Below are positions 31,963-40,679 of a stretch of DNA of 64,000 nt, piece after piece. Made by a program: the position numbers and the translations under genes. The notes under the pieces were generated by a model. The model was given only the letters and a program-made list of their open reading frames with translations, did not search any database and was not told the origin of the DNA. Source of the DNA: Brevibacillus brevis (lineage in GTDB: Bacteria > Bacillota > Bacilli > Brevibacillales > Brevibacillaceae); NCBI RefSeq assembly GCF_022026395.1, contig NZ_CP041767.1:4646501-4710500 (forward strand), read 5' to 3'. Position 1 is the first letter of the stretch. Every line of letters begins with the position of its first letter.

Positions 31963-32244
31963 CTATTCGTCTATGTATCCAGCGACTCCTTTTTTAATCA
32001 AGTATTCCATCTCTACATCCAGGATCTTCTCGACGGTGATCTCATCCAGCTTCACATCTGACTTACCCATGACATAATCTACGAGATCATCAAAATCAAC
32101 GTCGACATCACCTTTTGCATCTGCCTTCGCACTGTTCATGTACGCTTGCTCATGCTTGAGTACGATCCTGATTTTTTCCGGGTCTACTTTTGTTTTCGAA
32201 GCTACATGCGAAACGAGTTCGGTTTCGTTTACTTGCTTACTCAT
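31963..32244 (-). CDS. Small conserved-looking hypothetical protein
   Basis: This 93-residue acidic protein begins MSKQVNETELVSHVASKTKV, and AGGAGAT precedes the ATG. The first 40 residues resemble the helix-turn start of HU-like DNA-binding proteins (ELVxxVAxKTxV), but the rest ('AKGDVDVDFDDLVDYVMGKSDVKL') is acidic and lacks the basic beta-arm, so DNA binding is unlikely. No signal peptide or membrane segment is visible. It has its own terminator and lies beside the palindromic elements. I cannot give a function. Confidence 0.65.
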   Translation of the reverse strand: MSKQVNETELVSHVASKTKVDPEKIRIVLKHEQAYMNSAKADAKGDVDVDFDDLVDYVMGKSDVKLDEITVEKILDVEMEYLIKKGVAGYIDE

Positions 32245-32383
32245 TTGTTGTCATCTCCTATTTCTCTTACCTTCTGTCATTTTACACTATCATTGCGGAA
32301 GAAAATATTGTTTCCAAGAGACAATTTGCCCTTATGTCGAGTTGGGTATTCGGGTAATCACTTTCTGTGAACCAATAAAATCG

Positions 32384-32427
32384 AAAAAGAAGTTGGGAAA
32401 AACGAAACTGTTTTTCCCAACTTCTTT
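32384..32427 (-). terminator. Terminator of the LysR-type gene
   Basis: A perfect 18-bp stem (32386-32403 with 32410-32427, 6-nt loop) runs into T-rich sequence on the minus strand. It could also work on the plus strand, but no gene enters from that side. Confidence 0.85.
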
Positions 32428-32452
32428 ACTTTTGAAGGACTTCTTAGGCTGC

Positions 32453-33334
32453 CTACTCTTCTCTTACGGATAACCAGATGTCTTTGACGAGCTCCATGAA
32501 GGTTTGGATTGCGGGTTCTTCTCTTCGGCGCCCCAGACAGACCAGTGATGCTTCTGCTTTCTTGGAAAAGCGGTACAGCTCAATTAGTTCTCCTGTACGA
32601 AGTTCTTTTTCCACTAAAACCGTACTGAGCAGGGCTATGCCTGTTTGATTCAGGACTGACCGTTTGATCGTTTCTTCGCTGCTACATTTAATGACAGAAG
32701 GTGGGATGTAGTTTAACTCCAACAGGCATTGGGTAATAAATTCATCGAGATTGCACCCCTCCTGATAGGACAAAAAAGGAAAGGTCACGAGTGCATCTGC
32801 CAGAGTTTTGTCCTTCATCAAATCAGGAGAAGCAATCAAAGTGAATTGTTCTAAGTCCACGACACTGGAATGAATACCTGGGTGCGAGGTGGTGCCCGCA
32901 ATGATCCCAATATCCGCCTCGTGGGCTTGGATTTTTTTCAAGGTCTCCTGACTGGTGCATGAAATCACCTGTAGATTGACCTGTGGGTGTGTCTCCACAT
33001 ATGCTTTCAGAATTTGAGGCATGTATTGGATGCAATAAAACTCCGGGGCCGCCACGACCAGCGGTCCTACAGGCATGTCTAAGTAATTAAGTCCCTCCGC
33101 CATGTGCTGGAGAACGTAGAAAAGCTGATCCGTATGCTGTTTCACTATTTTTCCGGCCGGTGTCAAAAACGTGCGCTTGCCTACCCGATTGAGCAAAGGA
33201 TGTCCCAATTCCCGCTCCAATGCTTGAATCTGGAGAGTAATCGTAGGCTGGCTGTATCCGAGTTGCTCTGCAGCCTTCGTCAAGTTCAAATGCTCGGCAA
33301 CGACCTGAAATGTCTTCAGATTGCGTAACTCCAT
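32453..33334 (-). CDS. LysR-family transcriptional regulator
   Basis: The 293-residue protein has the classical LysR winged helix at the N-terminus ('LKTFQVVAEHLNLTKAAEQLGYSQPT' split at about residues 6-30, followed by 'LNRVGKRTFLTPAG') and a periplasmic-binding-like effector domain from about 90 ('GPLVVAAPEFYCIQYMP'). Regulators of this kind respond to small metabolites and usually control a divergent or adjacent gene. The upstream neighbour is now only a relic of a threonine-dehydratase-like gene and the aminotransferase operon, both on the same strand, so the target is not obvious. A strong terminator follows at 32384. Confidence 0.9.
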   Translation of the reverse strand: MELRNLKTFQVVAEHLNLTKAAEQLGYSQPTITLQIQALERELGHPLLNRVGKRTFLTPAGKIVKQHTDQLFYVLQHMAEGLNYLDMPVGPLVVAAPEFYCIQYMPQILKAYVETHPQVNLQVISCTSQETLKKIQAHEADIGIIAGTTSHPGIHSSVVDLEQFTLIASPDLMKDKTLADALVTFPFLSYQEGCNLDEFITQCLLELNYIPPSVIKCSSEETIKRSVLNQTGIALLSTVLVEKELRTGELIELYRFSKKAEASLVCLGRRREEPAIQTFMELVKDIWLSVREE

Positions 33335-33466
33335 AATTGATTATCCACTCCCTCACCGAACGACACCCATTCTTCCTGTAAGTGCGTGTTCAAAAAGTCG
33401 GCTTTTTGAACAACCTCTGTTAGAAAAAGTGTAGCCGAGAGTGGCTCTATGTTCAACCGATATACC

Positions 33467-33559
33467 CTATGCGTGCTTCTCTATAATCTCCGCCAGCTTG
33501 CTAGCATCTACGTTACTGCCGCTCACGATCGTCAGTACCTTTTTGCCAACCCACTTTAT
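33467..33559 (-). pseudogene. 3' relic of a threonine-dehydratase-like gene
   Basis: On the minus strand, codons just before a TAG at 33467-33469 read 'GKKVLTIVSGSNVDASKLAEI' and end EKHA. This is the typical C-terminus of PLP-dependent threonine ammonia-lyases (TdcB/EutB type). Only about 30 codons remain; the rest is gone, and the aminotransferase stop at 33563 is immediately upstream. It fits a deletion that removed the third gene of an aminotransferase/cyclodeaminase/dehydratase set. Confidence 0.7.
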
Positions 33560-33562
33560 CCC

Positions 33563-34684
33563 TTATTTCCGTGACTCCAAAAACTCCGATACTTTTGCCA
33601 GACCTACTTTAAGCACTTCCGTCGAGCAGGCGTACCCGATTCGTACCCACCCTTCCATGTCAAAGCAACTGCCTGGTGTCAAAAACGCCCCTGTCGTTTT
33701 AAACAGGTCAATGCAAAACGTTTCCGAAGGGATATCCAGCTCGTACTTGAGCATTGCGGTTGTTCCTGCCTGCGGCTTTACGTAAGAGACCAACGGCTCC
33801 TTCGCCACCCACTCATCGAGAATCTGCAGGTTGTCGCGCACGATCTTCAGGCTGCGCTCCATAATCTTGTCACGGTTTTTCAGTGCATGGACAGCCAGCA
33901 TGTCATCCAGCATCCCGCAGCTGATGGTCGTATAATCGCGGTGCGTAAAGCAGCTTTTGATCACATCCTGAGGTGCTGCAATCCATCCCAGACGCAAGCC
34001 CGCCAACGAAAACACTTTGGACATGCTGCTTGTCGCAATCCCTTTTTCGTACAGGTCAACGATGGATGGTACCACAACCTCCGGGTCTTGGTGCAAATTT
34101 CGATATACCTCGTCACACAACAGGTAGGCATCAACGGAGCGGGCAATCTCTACGATTTCTCGCAGCAACCCTTCACCCATCAAAGCTCCGGATGGATTGT
34201 TCGGATTGTTGATACAGATCAGCTTGGTCTTGTCTGTAACGAGCGAGCGCAGCTCATCCAGATCAGGCAGAAAATCATTTTCCGGCAAAAGTCTGAGCAG
34301 CTTGACCTGCGCTCCGAATGACTCCGGTACCGAATAAATTTGCTGATAGGTCGGATGAACGGTAATGACTTCGTCACCAGGCGCAACGAGCGAGAACAAG
34401 GTAAGAAAATTCGCTCCAATCGCCCCGTTCATCGCCAAAATGTTCTCGGGCTTCATCGTTTGATACATACTCGCGACGAGGATGCGGAATTCCGGTGAAC
34501 CCTCGATATGTCCGTATGTCAGCTTCTTCTGGGCCATCTCGCGGAAAAAATCCTCCGGCTCATCGGAAAGGCGAATCAACTCTTCTACCGTCAGTGAATC
34601 AACGCATGTTTCGGCAATATTGTAAACTGCCTCCATCTCGTAAGCGTTCATCCATTCTTCTACTTTAAAAGGTGCAATTCTCAT
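33563..34684 (-). CDS. PLP-dependent class I/II aminotransferase
   Basis: The 373-residue protein starts at ATG 34684 (GGAGAGG upstream). Fold-type I aminotransferase signatures are 'NPNNPSG' near residue 165, 'LCDEVYRNL' near 195 with the PLP-binding Asp, and the Schiff-base lysine in 'SSMSKVFSLAGLRLGW' near 225. It resembles the PatA/capreomycidine-synthase-like group that handles small amino acids. It follows an ornithine cyclodeaminase gene by 28 bp and precedes a threonine-dehydratase relic, and lies downstream of an amino acid importer. A role in degrading an imported amino acid is likely; its substrate is not known. Confidence 0.88.
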   Translation of the reverse strand: MRIAPFKVEEWMNAYEMEAVYNIAETCVDSLTVEELIRLSDEPEDFFREMAQKKLTYGHIEGSPEFRILVASMYQTMKPENILAMNGAIGANFLTLFSLVAPGDEVITVHPTYQQIYSVPESFGAQVKLLRLLPENDFLPDLDELRSLVTDKTKLICINNPNNPSGALMGEGLLREIVEIARSVDAYLLCDEVYRNLHQDPEVVVPSIVDLYEKGIATSSMSKVFSLAGLRLGWIAAPQDVIKSCFTHRDYTTISCGMLDDMLAVHALKNRDKIMERSLKIVRDNLQILDEWVAKEPLVSYVKPQAGTTAMLKYELDIPSETFCIDLFKTTGAFLTPGSCFDMEGWVRIGYACSTEVLKVGLAKVSEFLESRK

Positions 34685-34712
34685 CGTCGTTCCTCTCCTT
34701 ATCCTTTCACTT

Positions 34713-35762
34713 TTACAGATCAACTATCGTACCTACACCGCGTTTATCCGCCACTTTCAAAATGTGTGCAGCTGTAAGTAAATCTTGGAACGCGATCCCG
34801 GTGCTATCAAAAATCGTGATTTCTTCTACATGTTGTCGTCCTTGGGCATTACCGGAGATGACATTGCCGATCTCTGCTGCGATATCGCCTTCTGTTATCA
34901 GACCCTTTTTTACAGCTACCTTCGTCTCTCCCAGGCGTACAGCCTGTCCTACATCATCAACGAAGACGCGCGCTTTTGCAAAAAGCCGTTCATCGATTTC
35001 CTGTTTTCCTTCCATGTCTGCCCCTATGCAGGTAATATGCGTCCCCGGCTTCACCCACTCCGCTTGGATCATCGGTTCACGTGAAGAGGTTGCGGTGATG
35101 ATAATATCTGCTTGTCTAGTCGCTTCTTCGAGGTTGTCCACTGCAATAAACTGCACGTCACAACGGCTGGCAAACCGCTCGTACAATTCTTCTGCATATT
35201 TGGAGACGAATCTGGTCAATAAGCTTTCTTTGATGTTGGCGGCAAAGCTTTGCGCCTTTTCTGGTGATCGCGGATTGCAGATGTACACCCGCTTGATCTC
35301 TGTCATCGTCATCAGTGTCGCCATGATTTGAAAAGGAGCCTGATGTCCCGTCCCGACAATCAGCAGGTTCTCTGATTCGGGACGTGCCAAATACTTTGCC
35401 CCGATTCCACCGGCAGCTCCTGTACGCATACAAGTGATGTGCTCTCCACTCAAAATCCCCTGCGGTACGCCAGTTTGGCTATCCAATACCATCACCGTAC
35501 CCACTAATTGTGGCAGGCCTTTCTTGTCATTGTCACCGAACCACGAGACGAGCTTGAGTCCAAATATATCGGCTTGGGGCAAATGACCGGATTTGATATC
35601 CATGTCGGCTTTCCCCTCTACGAACTCATGAAAAATGAGCGGAAACAACGTCGCCTGCTGACTCGATTTCATTTGATAGGCTTGCTCGACCACTTCAATC
35701 ACGCTGGCCATATCCAGCACATCTTCCGTGGTTTCCTGATTGATGACGCGAAATGGAAACAT
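34713..35762 (-). CDS. Ornithine cyclodeaminase / mu-crystallin family protein
   Basis: This 349-residue protein is of family length, with a Rossmann NAD-binding segment 'LLIVGTGHQAPFQI' near residue 135 and 'AGAAGGIGAKYLARPE' before it. 'MFPFRVINQETTEDVLDM' forms the N-terminus, and GGGAGGG precedes the ATG. Relatives are ornithine cyclodeaminase, alanine dehydrogenase, delta1-pyrroline-2-carboxylate reductase and EutC of hydroxyectoine breakdown. The pairing with a threonine-dehydratase relic recalls the eutB-eutC pair, but no ectoine hydrolase genes are present, so I do not assign it. It starts a two-gene operon; the IclR gene upstream ends in its own terminator. Confidence 0.87.
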   Translation of the reverse strand: MFPFRVINQETTEDVLDMASVIEVVEQAYQMKSSQQATLFPLIFHEFVEGKADMDIKSGHLPQADIFGLKLVSWFGDNDKKGLPQLVGTVMVLDSQTGVPQGILSGEHITCMRTGAAGGIGAKYLARPESENLLIVGTGHQAPFQIMATLMTMTEIKRVYICNPRSPEKAQSFAANIKESLLTRFVSKYAEELYERFASRCDVQFIAVDNLEEATRQADIIITATSSREPMIQAEWVKPGTHITCIGADMEGKQEIDERLFAKARVFVDDVGQAVRLGETKVAVKKGLITEGDIAAEIGNVISGNAQGRQHVEEITIFDSTGIAFQDLLTAAHILKVADKRGVGTIVDL

Positions 35763-35844
35763 GTCTATCTTCCCTCCCCACTGTTTCTTTCACACTAACA
35801 CAGTTTTTCAGGGCGAAAAAATTGAAAGATCCAATGGTTCCTAT

Positions 35845-35894
35845 TAAAAAAAGCAAACCCTCCACCAACAGATGCTGGAATGGAGGGTTTGCTT
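35845..35894 (-). terminator. Terminator of the ABC/IclR operon
   Basis: A perfect 14-bp stem (35851-35864 with 35881-35894) overlaps the IclR stop codon and is followed on the minus strand by TTTTTTT. It separates the importer/IclR operon from the cyclodeaminase operon. Confidence 0.88.
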
Positions 35895-36624
35895 ATGCTC
35901 CGCCGATTCTTGCCGAAATCGTCGCAGCCTGACGCTTCACTTTTTCGATGAGTTGGGGCAATCGATCTTCTGTCACCCGAAAGCACGGAGCATTGATCGA
36001 GAGCGCTCCGACGAGTTGATTTCCGTAGCCGATGATCGGTGCGGCAACTGCCATGGTGCCTTCCGTCTTCTCCTCGTAGCTGATCGCATAGCCACTTTTC
36101 TTGGCTTCACTCAGCTGCTCCAAAAATGACGGCTGCTTGTCTCGGGCAAGCTGGGCGGAAACGACTTTTGTAATCGCATCCTGTTTCAAATACGCGAGAA
36201 TGATTTTACTGGGGGCGCCGATTGTGAGAGGTATCCGCTCCCCCAGGTTCTCGTCGATGCGTATCTTCAGTGGACTTTCTACTTTTTCGATCGGCATCGA
36301 ATCCGTCCCCGCCAATACGTTGAGGAAGATACTCTCCTCGACTTCATTCGCCAGCTCCTCCATGAAAGGTTTCGCCACAGCCCGCAGGTTCAGCTTTTCA
36401 TGCAGGATAAAACCGATTTCCATCCACGTATATCCCGGTTTGTAATGCTTGGTGACTGGATCCTGCTCAACCAATCCGAACTGGATCATGGATTCGAGAA
36501 AACGGTGGAGCGTACTGATTGGAAGACCTGTTGCGCTCGCCAGCTCCGAAATCGGCCAAGCATGTTTTTCGTCTGAAATCAGTACCCGAATAATTTTCAT
36601 CGCCCGTTCGACTGATTGAACCAT
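35893..36624 (-). CDS. IclR-family transcriptional regulator
   Basis: The 243-residue protein starts at ATG 36624, after GGAGGACGAAAGAAGG; an ATG six codons earlier has no ribosome site. The N-terminal winged helix contains 'SVERAMKIIRVLIS' and 'ISELASATGLPISTLHRFLE'; the C-terminal IclR ligand domain contains 'LNVLAGTDSMPIEKV', 'GYAISYEEKTEGTMAVAAPI' and 'ALSINAPCFRVTEDRL'. It lies directly after the amino acid importer genes and before the cyclodeaminase/aminotransferase genes. It most likely controls both units in response to the imported compound. Confidence 0.9.
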   Translation of the reverse strand: MVQSVERAMKIIRVLISDEKHAWPISELASATGLPISTLHRFLESMIQFGLVEQDPVTKHYKPGYTWMEIGFILHEKLNLRAVAKPFMEELANEVEESIFLNVLAGTDSMPIEKVESPLKIRIDENLGERIPLTIGAPSKIILAYLKQDAITKVVSAQLARDKQPSFLEQLSEAKKSGYAISYEEKTEGTMAVAAPIIGYGNQLVGALSINAPCFRVTEDRLPQLIEKVKRQAATISARIGGA

Positions 36625-36651
36625 CCTTCTTTCGTCCTCCATGACATAAAG

Positions 36652-37341
36652 TTACGCTGCAACACTCGTGTTATCTTTCGTTTGTTTAGTGGGGGCTTTT
36701 CCTTTGGCAAGTCTTGCTTCCAGCTTGTTCACGAAATACGAGAAGATCATGATCAGCACGAGATAGTACAACCCGACGACCATATACGTCTCCAACTGCT
36801 TGTAGTTGGAAGCTGCTTCACCGAGGCCCGTTCCCCATAAATCCTGCATCCCTACGTAGGCGACCAACGACGAATCCTTCAACCCGATAATGAACTGGTT
36901 GCCAAGCGATGGGATCGCCCGACGGAACGCCTGCGGCAAAATGATTCTGCGCATCGCCAACGGATACGACATTCCGAGTGATCGGGAAGCCTCCATCTGC
37001 CCGCGATCGATTGACTGGATGGAGCCTCGGAAGATTTCTGCAATATACGCACCATTATGAACCGCAAGCGCGATGGCCCCTGCCCAAAACTGGGACAATG
37101 TCACCATATTCGCCAAGCCGAAGTACAGAATACAGATTTGCACAATCAAAGGCGTTCCACGAATGACGGTAATGTAGGTGTGTGCGATGTAGTTCAACAC
37201 TTTGGAATCGGATATTCGGAAAAAGGCAATGACAAGACCTACCCCACAACCGAGGATCAGGGCAACTGCCGTCAACTGAACCGTGAGCCATGTCGCTTTT
37301 AGAAAAAGGGGATAACTGGATAGAAAAATATCAATAATCAC
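36652..37341 (-). CDS. Polar amino acid ABC transporter permease
   Basis: The 229-residue permease of the HisM/GlnP class begins at GTG 37341 (GAGGAGG seven bases upstream; a TTG two codons earlier is too close to the site). It has about five membrane segments. The family loop 'EASRSLGMSYPLAMRRIILP' lies near residue 135-155 and 'HTYITVIRGTPLIVQI' near 55-70. It forms a homodimeric membrane channel for the importer with the binding protein and ATPase upstream. The order ATPase, binding protein, permease, regulator is on one transcript. Confidence 0.92.
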   Translation of the reverse strand: MIIDIFLSSYPLFLKATWLTVQLTAVALILGCGVGLVIAFFRISDSKVLNYIAHTYITVIRGTPLIVQICILYFGLANMVTLSQFWAGAIALAVHNGAYIAEIFRGSIQSIDRGQMEASRSLGMSYPLAMRRIILPQAFRRAIPSLGNQFIIGLKDSSLVAYVGMQDLWGTGLGEAASNYKQLETYMVVGLYYLVLIMIFSYFVNKLEARLAKGKAPTKQTKDNTSVAA

Positions 37342-37406
37342 GTTCAATCCTCCTCACATGAAGCGTTAAAAAGGGGGGCGTCCATCACGGACACCCCGTT
37401 GCCCAC

Positions 37407-38219
37407 TCACTGTTTTTGCAAGATATTGCGACCAAACCATTTTTGGCTGATCTTTTCATAGGTACCGTCTTTGACGATCTCATCCAATGCCTTGTTGATC
37501 CGCTCCACTGCCTCCTGGTCACCCAAGCGCACAGCAATCGCTTGCTCGTCAAAGCTGAGTGGTTCACCTACATCAATCACTTTTCCGCCGCCTTCTTTAA
37601 TGAAACGCAAGCCTACTACCTGGTCGGTAATCACAGCATCGAGACGTCCTGTCGGCAAGTCCAGCAAAGCGGTGATATCGCTATCATACTGAGTAATTTT
37701 GTCTTCATCGGTCAGCTTTTTCGCCCAATCCAAGTAGTTGGATGCTTTCACGACACCGATCTTTTTGCCTTTCAAATCCTCTTTGCTCTTGATCGCTGTA
37801 TTGCCTTCTTGCACGAAAATTTGCGAACCGGAACGGTAGTATGGATTCGTGAACAGAACAGCTTTTTGGCGTTCAGGTGTGACGGTCAAGCTCCCGATGA
37901 CAGCGTCGTATTTTTTCGCGTCCAGACCGGGGATGATCGTTTCGAATGGATTGGTGATCGGCACTGCATTCATGCCCATTTTTTCTGCCAGCGCTTGTCC
38001 GATCTCTACGTCAAAGCCGGTCAATTGCCCGTTTTCCTTGAAACTAAACGGCTTGTATACGCCACTCATGGCGTACGTAAAATCTTTCTTTCCCCCGTCT
38101 CCAGAAGCTTGTCCACCTGCTGCTGGCGCACTTTCCTGTGATCCACAAGCCGAGAGCAACAACGAGCCTACCAGAACAGTGGACAACAAAATTCCAGACC
38201 ATTTTGCACGTTTTTTCAT
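37407..38219 (-). CDS. Amino acid ABC transporter binding lipoprotein
   Basis: The 270-residue protein has a lipoprotein signal with lipobox LSAC (C25) and a short Gly/Ser/Ala linker. The SBP family 3 domain begins 'DFTYAMSGVYKPFSFKENGQ' near residue 47. 'GFDVEIGQALAEKMGM', 'AVIGSLTVTPERQKAVLFTNPYY' split around residue 110, and 'LKGKKIGVVKASNYLDW' are typical for cystine, glutamine and arginine type binding proteins. It captures the substrate outside the membrane for the neighbouring permease and ATPase. The exact amino acid is not readable from sequence. Confidence 0.92.
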   Translation of the reverse strand: MKKRAKWSGILLSTVLVGSLLLSACGSQESAPAAGGQASGDGGKKDFTYAMSGVYKPFSFKENGQLTGFDVEIGQALAEKMGMNAVPITNPFETIIPGLDAKKYDAVIGSLTVTPERQKAVLFTNPYYRSGSQIFVQEGNTAIKSKEDLKGKKIGVVKASNYLDWAKKLTDEDKITQYDSDITALLDLPTGRLDAVITDQVVGLRFIKEGGGKVIDVGEPLSFDEQAIAVRLGDQEAVERINKALDEIVKDGTYEKISQKWFGRNILQKQ

Positions 38220-38294
38220 TGGTGATTCCCCCTGTATTCATCTCTATTATTCGTGATCAAAAGACGCCTTTTTGAACTAGCTTTTTCGTGGATT

Positions 38295-39017
38295 TTAACG
38301 GATGCTGCCTAAAAATTGCTTGGTACGATCATGCTGCGGATTTTCAAAGAATTCTCTCGGCGGTCCTTGCTCGAGGATTTGCCCATCGTGCATGAACACC
38401 GCCCGATCTGCTACTTCACGAGCGAAGCCCATTTCATGCGTCACGACGATCATCGTCATTCCTTCTTTGGCGAGCTGCTTCATGACCTGTAACACTTCAC
38501 CGACGAGCTCGGGATCGAGTGCAGAGGTAGGCTCATCAAACAGCATGATCTTCGGCTTCATCGCTAGTGCCCGTGCGATGGCAACCCGCTGCTTTTGTCC
38601 ACCGGAGAGCATGTCCGGGTAGACATCGGCTTTGTCCTGCATATTTACTTTTTTCAGGAGCTCATACGCTAATTGTTTGGCCTCTGTTGGATTCATCCCT
38701 TTGACGTGAACAGGTGCCTCGATCACGTTTTCTAACACGGTCTTGTGCGGAAACAGATTGAAGTGCTGAAAAACCATGCCGACCTCGGCTCGGAACTGAT
38801 TCAGATTCGTCTTGTGTGGATCAATCTGCTGACCACCGATTCGAATCTCTCCGCTGTCATAAAATTCCAGAAAATTCAAACATCGGAGTAAAGTACTTTT
38901 GCCTGAACCACTGGCCCCAAGCAAGACGACAACTTCCTTTTCTTCCACCGTGAGCGTAACGCCCTTCAACACGGTTAACGGGCCAAAAGATTTGACAAGC
39001 TGCTTAACCTCAATCAT
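38295..39017 (-). CDS. Amino acid ABC transporter ATPase
   Basis: About 240 residues, matching the GlnQ/HisP class. Walker A is '[13 protein letters not shown]' near residue 34, signature '[15 protein letters not shown]' near 133 and Walker B '[14 protein letters not shown]' near 155. I prefer ATG 39017 ([12 protein letters not shown]) with GGGGG eight bases upstream; an ATG at 39032 is possible but spaced more tightly from GGGAG. It is the first gene of the importer/IclR operon and is preceded by a strong promoter. Confidence 0.93.
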   Translation of the reverse strand: MIEVKQLVKSFGPLTVLKGVTLTVEEKEVVVLLGASGSGKSTLLRCLNFLEFYDSGEIRIGGQQIDPHKTNLNQFRAEVGMVFQHFNLFPHKTVLENVIEAPVHVKGMNPTEAKQLAYELLKKVNMQDKADVYPDMLSGGQKQRVAIARALAMKPKIMLFDEPTSALDPELVGEVLQVMKQLAKEGMTMIVVTHEMGFAREVADRAVFMHDGQILEQGPPREFFENPQHDRTKQFLGSIR

Positions 39018-39093
39018 CCTGCTATCCCCCATTTATCTCCCGGATGAATTGCGTATTAGTTTTTCCGAATACCGGAAATGATTTCTGATTTAA

Positions 39094-39122
39094 ATTATAA
39101 TTATATATTTTCTGATATTCAA
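39094..39122 (-). promoter_or_regulatory. Sigma-A promoter of the amino acid importer operon
   Basis: Minus strand: -35 TTGAAT (39117-39122), 17-bp spacer, -10 TATAAT (39094-39099), in a very AT-rich region. Confidence 0.78.
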
Positions 39123-39230
39123 GAAAAATATGTTTTATTGAATAAATATTCATGATAGGAATATGGAATAGTTTTCCTCCTTGCGTGGAATGAATAAACG
39201 GGAGTGTTTTATACATCAAGGAGGACCGTG

Positions 39231-39830
39231 ATGAAAGCAGCAACGTATTTCTCTGTAGGACTCATCATCATTTTTCTGTTCTCCGCCTGTTCACTGCCAG
39301 GTCCACAAGCAGCACCACCGCCACAGCAAACGGCTCCATCTGACCCTGAACGAGAAGTGAAAAGACCTGCAACCGATGAGATCAAAGGTCGAACCATAAA
39401 CAATCAGTTCACGGTGCCGATCCCGATCACCGAGACATTTACTTTTACCATTCCGCCCTCTTGGACAGGAAATTACATCGTGAAGGAGTTTTCATCAACA
39501 CCAAAACGTCCGCCTCGCCAACAGCCACTGGAGGGCAAGCTGGATGTGCCGACGAAATACGAAGTGCATTTTATGTTCGCTCCCAACCAGCGAAAGGAGG
39601 AACAATCCTCACTCCTTACCATTTTTGTCATGACGGTACCCCATTGGAATCACCTGTCCCAAATGGAAGGACCTCCGCTGGGGGATGTACTGGAACAAAC
39701 ACATGGGCTTGTCTACGCTGTTTCCTTGCCCCAGTCCAATCCGTATGATCCCGCAACTCCAGACGGGAAGCTGTATGGGCAGATGGTCATGTCGCTTGAT
39801 CAGGTAAAAAATGCATTTTCCGTTCAGTAG
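39231..39830 (+). CDS. Hypothetical lipoprotein
   Basis: The 199-residue protein starts at ATG 39231 (AAGGAGG upstream). It has a lipoprotein signal peptide with lipobox FSAC (C20), then a Pro/Gln/Ala-rich linker (about 22-45) and a domain of about 150 residues without a family I can name. 'ETFTFTIPPSWTGNYIVKEF' near 70-90 and 'FAPNQRKEEQSSLLTIFVM' near 120-138 suggest a beta-rich fold anchored on the outer face of the membrane. It is the only plus-strand gene in this region and has a bidirectional terminator after it, so it is a monocistronic unit. Confidence 0.8.
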   Translation: MKAATYFSVGLIIIFLFSACSLPGPQAAPPPQQTAPSDPEREVKRPATDEIKGRTINNQFTVPIPITETFTFTIPPSWTGNYIVKEFSSTPKRPPRQQPLEGKLDVPTKYEVHFMFAPNQRKEEQSSLLTIFVMTVPHWNHLSQMEGPPLGDVLEQTHGLVYAVSLPQSNPYDPATPDGKLYGQMVMSLDQVKNAFSVQ

Positions 39831-39833
39831 ATA

Positions 39834-39878
39834 GAAAAAAGTGGTCGACAGCACAACGTCTGCTCAACCACTTTTTTT
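39834..39878. terminator. Bidirectional terminator
   Basis: AAAAAGTGGTCGACAGCA pairs imperfectly with TGCTCAACCACTTTTT across CAACG-type loop sequence; T-runs are present on both strands. It ends the lipoprotein gene and the convergent metallophosphatase gene. Confidence 0.82.
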
Positions 39879-40679
39879 CGTAAAGACAAATAGCTTCCCA
39901 TCCGCGTTTAACACTTGTGTCCCTTGGGCAAGCTCGATCCAAGACCGCTCCCAGTGAACATGCCCACAGCAGACGAGTACTGGAGGATACTGCTGCAAGC
40001 ACTCACGAATTTCAGGCAAGCCTTGCAGATCGAATGAAGGCTCATCCGGACCTTGATGAAGTAACAAAATGTCAGGCTGCTTCCGAAGCAGTTCCCGCAT
40101 TCCATTCAGGAACTCCTTCCTTTCCCTCCGATTCGGTTTATCCGCACGACCTACGATTCCACCCAGGCCCGCAATACGGAGCTGGCTGACTTGCACCATT
40201 TCAGGATCATTGATTACGGTGATGTCTGCCATGCGTTGAAGCTGTGCGAAGGAACCAGAGTCAAACCAATCGTGATTGCCAACAACCCCGACCACCTCTC
40301 CAAACTCGCGTTGAAAGGCCTGCCATACGGAGGAAGGGTCCCCGCTACTTCCCCGTTTCCAAGGATCGGCATACAAGTCTCCGCATAGCAAGACCAGAAC
40401 GCGTTCCCTTGAAATGGATGACTTTTCGATCTGGAGTAACAGTGATACTATCTCTGGCAACGCTTCGCCAAGCAGTACCTGCTGCTGCCCTTGCCAAGAC
40501 TCTATCACCCCTTGCAGATCGGAAGTAATGATGATCGCCTCATAAGCTTCAGGAATATTCGCCATTTCCCCAAAAAAGATAGGCAACATGCTCGGAACAA
40601 CACCTTTGCCATTCGCGCCTGCTGCTAGATAGGGAACCTGCTCGACGGGTTCTTCTCCGATTTTGGTAATCCGAATCAC
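39864..40679 (-). CDS. Metallophosphoesterase
   Basis: 271 residues from GTG 40679, whose TG overlaps the TGA stop of the NADAR gene (GTGA), so translation is coupled; reading upstream codons would overlap that gene by over 100 bp. Calcineurin-type motifs are 'SDLQG' near residue 55, 'LCGDLYAD' near 95, 'GNHDWF' near 130, 'LLLHQGPDEP' near 205 and 'CGHVHWERS' near 235. These give the dimetal centre, although the usual DxH is D-L-Q here. Coupling to a NADAR protein suggests a phosphodiester or pyrophosphate substrate linked to ADP-ribose; this is inference. Confidence 0.85.
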   Translation of the reverse strand: MIRITKIGEEPVEQVPYLAAGANGKGVVPSMLPIFFGEMANIPEAYEAIIITSDLQGVIESWQGQQQVLLGEALPEIVSLLLQIEKSSISRERVLVLLCGDLYADPWKRGSSGDPSSVWQAFQREFGEVVGVVGNHDWFDSGSFAQLQRMADITVINDPEMVQVSQLRIAGLGGIVGRADKPNRRERKEFLNGMRELLRKQPDILLLHQGPDEPSFDLQGLPEIRECLQQYPPVLVCCGHVHWERSWIELAQGTQVLNADGKLFVFTKKSG

